Positions 59,631 through 64,000 of a stretch of DNA of 64,000 nucleotides are shown here, piece after piece (the stretch's first letter is position 1; each line of letters begins with the position of its first letter). This stretch comes from Marinobacter denitrificans. GTDB lineage: Bacteria; Pseudomonadota; Gammaproteobacteria; Pseudomonadales; Oleiphilaceae. The stretch is taken from contig NZ_VMHN01000009.1 in the NCBI RefSeq assembly GCF_008795955.1, positions 101,752 through 165,751 of the forward strand, in the 5' to 3' direction. The translations under genes and the position numbers were made by a program. The notes under the pieces are model-generated. The model worked only from the letters and a program-made list of their open reading frames with translations, was not told the origin of the DNA and did not search any database.

Positions 59631-60014
59631 TCAAATAGGAAGGGAGACTTTTGGTGGGCGTTCAAGCCGATAGCGCAAACTGCGGGGAGAACCTCCGGCA
59701 AATGGAATGGTCTGCCGGAGAATGGTCGGGCTTTGGGAAACGAATGGGACCCTCAACTGGTCCACGGTCTCGTGGGTATGATTGCCAGCATCGTGATGCA
59801 GTGAAGGTGACTCTGGTTCTTCGTCGAAATCGTGACTGTGGCCGTGTCCACCATGACTGCCGGCGTGGCCATCCGACTGGAACTCCCAGTCCCCCGCTAT
59901 CTCAACCACTCCGTGAGAGAACGACTCGCCAATCACCGACAGTGACAGGCCCGCCAATGCGAACAACATAACGAGCGTCGGAAGCAGTTTTCTCTGGTGA
60001 ATGGCGGAAATCAT
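59631..60014 (-). CDS. Small His-rich exported protein
   Basis: Protein of 127 residues with a hydrophobic N-terminus (LLPTLVMLFALAGLSLSVI) and a His-rich centre (GHAGSHGGHGHSHDFDEE and HHDAGNHTHE). The composition suggests periplasmic metal binding, similar in style to CzcI-like or DUF2946 proteins found beside heavy-metal efflux genes. It is 48 bases upstream of the HupE/UreJ gene in the same operon and divergent from the MFS exporter. Family assignment is uncertain. Confidence 0.65.
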   Translation of the reverse strand: MISAIHQRKLLPTLVMLFALAGLSLSVIGESFSHGVVEIAGDWEFQSDGHAGSHGGHGHSHDFDEEPESPSLHHDAGNHTHETVDQLRVPFVSQSPTILRQTIPFAGGSPRSLRYRLERPPKVSLPI

Positions 60015-60147
60015 CTATCGGATACGTCGAGTCTGTGGTTGGATAGCATTGGACACAAAGGATACCAGTTCCCCCAAGAGGGATAGAAATTAAACATGGT
60101 AAAGCTACCACAACCGTTCAATTTTAGACCGTATCACTGATGCCCCC

Positions 60148-61458
60148 ATGCTTGAGATTCTGAAACATCGAACCTATCGCCATTTGTTCCTGGCCCAGGT
60201 GGTTGCATTGCTGGGTACCGGGCTGGCGACGGTGGCATTAAGCCTGCTGGCGTTTGATCTGGCCGGAGATCAGGCTGGACAGGTGCTCGGCACCGCCATG
60301 GCGATCAAGATGGTCGCTTATGTCTTGATGGCCCCGCTGGCGTCGGCCCTGGCAGCGAACATACCCCGTCATGCGCTGCTGGTCTCACTGGATGTGGTTC
60401 GAGCAGCGACAGCGCTGGCGTTGCCTTTCGTCACCGAAGTGTGGGAGGTGTATGTATTAATCGCCGTCCTTCAGTCCGCATCAGCGGCCTTTACACCAAC
60501 CTTTCAGTCTACAATTCCGGATATTCTCCCGGATGAAGACGATTACACCAAGGCGCTGTCGCTTTCCCGGTTGGCTTACGATCTGGAAAACCTCATCAGC
60601 CCTGCGCTCGCGGCGTTGATTCTGCTTGTCACAAACTGGCAGGCATTGTTCTCGGGCACGGTCATCGGTTTTATCGCATCAGCCTTGCTCGTGGTGTCCG
60701 TTGCTTTGCCCTCTGGGGCCAAATCGGGAAAACGTCGCGGCGTTTATGATCGGGCACGGGCCGGATTCAGAATTTTCATGGCAACACCTCGCCTACGCGG
60801 GTTGATGGCCCTGAACCTTGTTGTCAGCCTTGCAGGAACCATGGTGATCGTAAATACAGTTGTTTTGGTTCAGGGACACTTTGGCCTCACTGAGCAGCAC
60901 ACAGCCATGGCTTTTGCGGCTTTTGGATGCGGATCCATGTTGGCTGCATTGGCGTTACCGGCTCTCTTGAAGCGCTGGCAGGACCGGCAAGTCATGCTGA
61001 CTGGCGGGTGGATTCTAATTTCCGGGTTGATTCTCGCAATGGCGGTGGGATCACTGGAGTGGCTATTACCCGTGTGGGCTTGGCTGGGCGTCGGTTTCTC
61101 GGCGGCTCAAACCCCCATTGGTAGAGTCCTTACGAGGTCGTCGCAAGCTGAAGACAGGCCGGCTCTGTTCGCTGCCCAGTTCTCTCTGTCGCACGCTGGA
61201 TGGTTGTTCGCGTATCCATTAGCTGGGTGGCTGGGGTCTACTGCGGGTATGACCGTTACTCTGTCGGTGCTTCTGGGACTTGCTCTCGGAGGGCTGATTC
61301 TTGCGTCGAAGCTGTGGCCCTCTGCTGATCCTTCAGCACGCTGGCACAACCACGACGATCTGCCAGGCGACCATCCTCATATTGCAAGCGCCTCCAACTC
61401 CAGAGTTCACCGCCACAACTACGTCATTGATAGCCTGCATCCTAAATGGCCGGATTGA
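60148..61458 (+). CDS. MFS exporter with His-rich C-terminus (NreB-like)
   Basis: Major facilitator transporter of 436 residues with about 12 membrane segments (MVAYVLMAPLASALAANIPR in the first half, core APLASALAANIPRHALL). The C-terminal 45 residues are cytoplasmic and His-rich: WHNHDDLPGDHPHI and HRHNYVIDSLHPKW. The same tail type occurs in nickel/cobalt exporters such as NreB. Divergent from the His-rich/HupE/anchor operon, giving a compact metal-handling set. Substrate inferred only. Confidence 0.78.
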   Translation: MLEILKHRTYRHLFLAQVVALLGTGLATVALSLLAFDLAGDQAGQVLGTAMAIKMVAYVLMAPLASALAANIPRHALLVSLDVVRAATALALPFVTEVWEVYVLIAVLQSASAAFTPTFQSTIPDILPDEDDYTKALSLSRLAYDLENLISPALAALILLVTNWQALFSGTVIGFIASALLVVSVALPSGAKSGKRRGVYDRARAGFRIFMATPRLRGLMALNLVVSLAGTMVIVNTVVLVQGHFGLTEQHTAMAFAAFGCGSMLAALALPALLKRWQDRQVMLTGGWILISGLILAMAVGSLEWLLPVWAWLGVGFSAAQTPIGRVLTRSSQAEDRPALFAAQFSLSHAGWLFAYPLAGWLGSTAGMTVTLSVLLGLALGGLILASKLWPSADPSARWHNHDDLPGDHPHIASASNSRVHRHNYVIDSLHPKWPD

Positions 61459-61586
61459 GATTGGGGTGCTGCGAATGTTCGTTTTTTATTTACGACTGGA
61501 GGAGCTTAATCGAAACCCGAGGGTGATCATCGACTGGAGCTGACAGCGCCTGCGGCATTCAGGAACCAAAGAGCCTAGTTACGCAG

Positions 61587-62201
61587 TTAGATCTCAATAC
61601 TCTCAGCTATCTCCAGGGCATCCTCGACTTCGACACCAAGGTATCGCACGGTGCTCGACATGTTTGTGTGTCCCAATAGCAACTGTACGGCTCGAAGATT
61701 TTTGGTCTTCTTGTAGATCAATGTCGCTTTGCTACGTCTCATTGAATGGGTTGCGTAGACTGAGGGATCAAGCCCAATGCTGGTTATCCACTTTTTGACG
61801 AGACGGGCGTATTGATGAGTCGTGATGTGGTCAAACTTTCGCATCCGGCTCGGCCACAAATAATCCATTCCTGAGAGACCGCGCAATTCGATCCACGCTT
61901 CGACCGATTCGCGGGTCTTTTTGGTTATCTCAAACTGAACAGGTTGACTGGTTTTCTGCTGAATGACTTGGGCACGATCCAGAACCTCTCCGTTTCTGGA
62001 AATATCTCGAACCAAGAGCTTTACCAGATCACAGGATCGCAGTTTGCAATCAATCGCCATGTTGAACATCGCCAGCTCGCGGATGTTCTTTGCAATCTCT
62101 AATCGAATGCGGATAGCCCATATTTGTTCAAGTTTGAGCGGTAGCTTCTGGCCAACGAGTTTTCCCTTGTTCCAGGGAGCTTTGCTGATAGTAAACGTCA
62201 T
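61587..62201 (-). CDS. Tyrosine recombinase consisting of the catalytic domain only
   Basis: Recombinase of 204 residues. All catalytic residues of the tyrosine recombinase family are visible: R55, K83, H152-x2-R155, H178 and Y187 (in HSMRR, LLGHTNM and VRYLG). The N-terminal core-binding domain of about 100 residues present in XerC, IntI and phage integrases is missing, and so is the extra IntI motif, so it is not a normal integron integrase. More A/T-rich than the metabolic genes. It lies just inside the right copy of a 19-nt direct repeat. Confidence 0.85.
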   Translation of the reverse strand: MTFTISKAPWNKGKLVGQKLPLKLEQIWAIRIRLEIAKNIRELAMFNMAIDCKLRSCDLVKLLVRDISRNGEVLDRAQVIQQKTSQPVQFEITKKTRESVEAWIELRGLSGMDYLWPSRMRKFDHITTHQYARLVKKWITSIGLDPSVYATHSMRRSKATLIYKKTKNLRAVQLLLGHTNMSSTVRYLGVEVEDALEIAESIEI

Positions 62202-62270
62202 GACGTGGCCCTCTTTGGAGGGTAAGGGCCTTTAAGTATGGTTCAGAATATTGTTTTCTGCTGGCCAGCC

Positions 62271-62289
62271 AGGTCGCAAAGCGGACATT
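62271..62289 (+). repeat. 19-nt direct repeat, right copy
   Basis: AGGTCGCAAAGCGGACATT, one mismatch from 57963-57981. It lies 69 bases upstream of the recombinase start and 10 bases from the first attC site, at the junction between the metal-related genes and the cassette array. Confidence 0.55.
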
Positions 62290-62298
62290 CGGGAGAAC

Positions 62299-62375
62299 GA
62301 TTAACGCAGAGCTTGGCGGAAAATTTGGAGCCGCAAAGCGGTGGAAAATTGTCCGCCAACAGCGATTTGTTAGGG
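62299..62375 (-). other. attC site 1 (integron cassette recombination site)
   Basis: On the minus strand it runs from CCCTAAC (R'' box, 62375-62369) through an imperfect palindrome to CGTTAATC (R' box, near 62306-62299). The inner arms GGCGGACAATTTTCC and the matching TTTTCCGCC flank CCGCTTTGCGG. It has the layout and about the length of a 59-base element. The stop codon of the upstream cassette gene lies inside the R'' box, as often seen in cassettes. Confidence 0.8.
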
Positions 62376-63044
62376 ACCTTTTCGGGAAACGTATCTACAA
62401 AGCTTTGCAAACTGAGGTGTGGTTTTGCCTATCCTTAATCCGTAAAAGCTTCCCGTGTTTCGCCAATATAGACCGGTTCGTTCTAACCTCTCCATAAAGG
62501 GGAGGAATTCGTCTTCAGCAATTTCATACCTGTTGCATACATTTTTCTTGAAGTTTTCCCAGTAGGCGTTGATCCGAACCACATCATTGTCGAACTCATG
62601 ATTCGCATACTTCATCTCGAACTTACGCAAAGCGTTGAGGACCGAAAACTCTCGGTAGCTTATTTCTTGAAGAACGTCCAAGAGTTCCTCGTATTCATCT
62701 AGGGTATGCTCGGACGCATCGCCCAAACTCGCACAAAGCATCTTTGCGAATAGCTTGATCTTTTCACTTTGCCTGGAGCGCACAGCGGCTTCAGAGGCCC
62801 TAAAGAAACAATGTAAGAAATCGCTGTTATTGATTAGTTCCGTATTTAATTCCGTTTCTCCTGCTGCCAATTCGTCGAAAAAGACACGGAGGCGATCTCG
62901 CTTGATTTCATCTGCCCGTGACTGTATTAGCTCTGATGCGACACCCCATGAGGGGATCAGTTGGAGCAAGGCTTTGAGAGTCGGATGTCCGTCATAGCAA
63001 ACAGAAAGTTTGCCTACCAGCGATTCTGATTTCTCAGTCATCAC
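62370..63044 (-). CDS. Integron cassette protein of unknown function
   Basis: Predicted soluble, mostly helical protein of 224 residues, rich in Glu, Leu and Lys, with no membrane segment and no motif I recognise. The N-terminus MMTEKSESLVGKL has two candidate Met starts. It begins four bases after attC site 2 and ends inside attC site 1, so it fills a complete cassette. A/T content is higher than in the core genes. Confidence 0.7.
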   Translation of the reverse strand: MMTEKSESLVGKLSVCYDGHPTLKALLQLIPSWGVASELIQSRADEIKRDRLRVFFDELAAGETELNTELINNSDFLHCFFRASEAAVRSRQSEKIKLFAKMLCASLGDASEHTLDEYEELLDVLQEISYREFSVLNALRKFEMKYANHEFDNDVVRINAYWENFKKNVCNRYEIAEDEFLPFMERLERTGLYWRNTGSFYGLRIGKTTPQFAKLCRYVSRKGP

Positions 63045-63048
63045 AAAT

Positions 63049-63108
63049 CCCTAACGCCCATCATCAGCGGTGGCGCCCAGCGCCGTCCGCTGAATGCTTT
63101 CGTTAGAC
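63049..63108 (-). other. attC site 2
   Basis: On the minus strand it runs from GTCTAACG (63108-63101) to CGTTAGGG (63056-63049) over 60 bases. TCAGCGG and CCGCTGA are perfect complements around an inner G/C-rich palindrome. Both boxes match the RYYYAAC and GTTRRRY consensus. It closes the cassette encoding the protein at 63125-63766. Confidence 0.9.
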
Positions 63109-63124
63109 CTCAGATTCAGTAGCC

Positions 63125-63766
63125 TCACCGGCTGACCAAATCATCGCGAACTTTGTCCTTTCGGCGAAGGAACGCAATCAGCCTTGCCCCCGTCACACCA
63201 AGGGCGGCAACTGTACCGACCCCGGTCGCAGCCACAACAAATTGGGGCACCAAGCTAGGGTGATCAAGATTCATAAGCGAGAGACCGAGCACGGTGCCTA
63301 ATGTGGCCAAGCTCACGAGCCACGCTGTGGCGGCATGAGATGATGGAGCGACGTGAACTCCAGTGACAGTTCGCTCTGGAACCCAACTATCTTCAACGCA
63401 ACAGACGCACGGTGTACCGAAGTGTGACAACTCTTCAGTCGATTTGGTCGTCCAGCCGGCTGTGCCCGTCCCAAGCATACCGACTCCGAATCCCAAACCG
63501 ATAACGTCCGATGTAAAAGTCTTGATACTGAACTCGTACATCACGGCATCTTGGTATTCTGCACTAGCTTTACATGGCATCCGACGCACCGTATCGACAA
63601 AAGCGTCGATCTCGTACTCACTGCTCAGCATGAAACCGAACTGCTTGATTCCAGTGATCCTTACACGCTCTACCTTTGGAGCGATCTCACACGAATAGCT
63701 AACTATCAGCTCAACCCCGATCCAAAGGGTTCTGCGCGGCTTGAAGCGGTACTTTATTACGGGCAT
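63125..63766 (-). CDS. Integron cassette membrane protein of unknown function
   Basis: Protein of 213 residues. The N-terminal half is soluble and contains Cys (CVCCVED near 118) and FTSDVIGLGFGVGMLGTG; the C-terminal third has two membrane segments (AATAWLVSLATLGTVLGLSL and FVVAATGVGTVAALGVTG) and a basic tail (LRRKDKVRDD). No known family recognised. It is bounded by attC site 2 downstream and the damaged attC site 3 upstream, the layout of a gene cassette. Confidence 0.65.
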   Translation of the reverse strand: MPVIKYRFKPRRTLWIGVELIVSYSCEIAPKVERVRITGIKQFGFMLSSEYEIDAFVDTVRRMPCKASAEYQDAVMYEFSIKTFTSDVIGLGFGVGMLGTGTAGWTTKSTEELSHFGTPCVCCVEDSWVPERTVTGVHVAPSSHAATAWLVSLATLGTVLGLSLMNLDHPSLVPQFVVAATGVGTVAALGVTGARLIAFLRRKDKVRDDLVSR

Positions 63767-63803
63767 AGGCGCCTCTCAGTCTGTGCGATGCAGGGTCTCT
63801 GCG

Positions 63804-63870
63804 GTCTAGCGCTGAGCTTTGCGGCAATTTTGGAGCCGCAATGCGGTGGAAAAATTGTCCGACAACAGCG
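63804..63870 (-). other. attC site 3, interrupted at its R'' end
   Basis: The sequence is near-identical to attC site 1 from the R' side (GCTAGAC on the minus strand, one change from consensus) through the palindrome to CGCTGTTG-CGGACAATTTT (one base differing in between). Similarity stops at 63870, exactly where the R'' box should follow. The replaced sequence leads into the IS110-type element. Confidence 0.7.
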
Positions 63871-64000
63871 GCTTGATACTGATTGAGCCTTCTCCCCAGC
63901 CCAGCGGTTGCCCGCTAAGCTGGAAGGCGACCAAGCACTACAAGGGAGAAGACTCAATGAACTTTTACCATAGCACCCACCGCCACTATTGTGGAATCGA
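63871..64000 (+). mobile_element. Left end of an IS110/IS1111-type insertion sequence
   Basis: The element begins near 63871-63880, where attC similarity ends, and contains the subterminal palindrome CCAGC (63896-63900 area) with GCTGG (63919 area) before a transposase gene. It continues off the right edge. IS1111-attC elements are known to insert specifically into attC sites, which fits this position. Confidence 0.65.
63957..64000 (+). CDS. IS110-family transposase, first codons only
   Basis: Fourteen complete codons read MNFYHSTHRHYCGI, followed by GA, the start of the expected Asp of the RuvC-like DEDD site (YCGID in IS110 transposases). GGGAG lies upstream at a suitable distance. The rest is outside the window, so activity cannot be judged. 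Confidence 0.75.
   Translation, partial: MNFYHSTHRHYCGI

Noticed and set aside
61587..62201. Recombinase as the integrase (IntI) of the cassette array
   Set aside because: It is too short, lacks the core-binding domain and IntI patch, and lies at the distal end of the array reading the same way as the cassettes.
1..64000. CRISPR array, rRNA operon or tRNA gene
   Set aside because: No regularly spaced short repeats, rRNA-like blocks or cloverleaf-forming sequences with a T-loop were noticed. A tRNA scan would be decisive.

Overview
The window looks like a chromosome segment of a marine gammaproteobacterium, most probably Marinobacter or a close relative. The inference rests on gene content: a WS1-type wax ester synthase, an ectoine operon with its dedicated aspartokinase, assimilatory nitrate genes, TRAP uptake and oleate hydratase. 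No rRNA or tRNA gene was recognised.

Region 1 (1-11.7 kb) is assimilatory nitrate/nitrite metabolism. The 5' part of nasA runs leftward off the window. Reading rightward are nasT-nasS (antiterminator and nitrate sensor), nrtA-nrtB-nrtC (nitrate ABC importer), a NasB/C-like flavoprotein, nirB and nirD. The nasA, nrtA and flavoprotein transcripts each have a sigma-54 type promoter (GG-N10-GC) followed by a leader. In each leader a GGC-AxxGxx-GCC hexaloop hairpin overlaps the 5' arm of an intrinsic terminator placed just before the gene. This is the architecture expected for NasT (ANTAR) antitermination, so the three units form one visible regulon.

Region 2 (11.8-38.8 kb) holds an RND pump and adaptor, a wax ester synthase, a TM2 protein and a leftward TRAP/gamma-glutamyl ligase/aldehyde and alcohol dehydrogenase operon below an AraC-type regulator. 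It continues with a PF10118 protein, a diguanylate cyclase, an SDR, NfeD and SPFH proteins, YfbR, a periplasmic binding protein, a very large DUF748 protein and a rightward pdxH-PPTase-tag-small-protein series.

Region 3 (38.8-57.8 kb) contains ectA-ectB-ask without ectC, followed on the same strand by a divergent sigma factor. Next come a metallophosphoesterase-like protein, an SSS symporter and a radical SAM protein, a VTT/disulfide-reductase fusion, an ECF sigma/anti-sigma pair, oleate hydratase, an ArsR-rhodanese regulator with a fatty-acid hydroxylase, a degenerate DraG-like protein and a cystine-type ABC importer.

Region 4 (57.9-64 kb) is accessory DNA. A 19-nt near-identical direct repeat (57963 and 62271) brackets a probable metal-handling set (membrane anchor protein, HupE/UreJ, His-rich protein, MFS exporter with His-rich tail) plus a catalytic-domain-only tyrosine recombinase. 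Beyond it lie integron-type attC sites with two unknown cassette genes, and an IS110/IS1111-type element that appears to sit inside a third attC.

The most unusual structure is two families of intergenic palindromic elements. Family A (three copies) has a fixed core inside stems whose sequence changes while remaining complementary. Family B (two copies) has two tandem hairpins; read on the minus strand all four hexaloops are ANGGAN inside CANGGANG, the consensus bound by CsrA/RsmA proteins.
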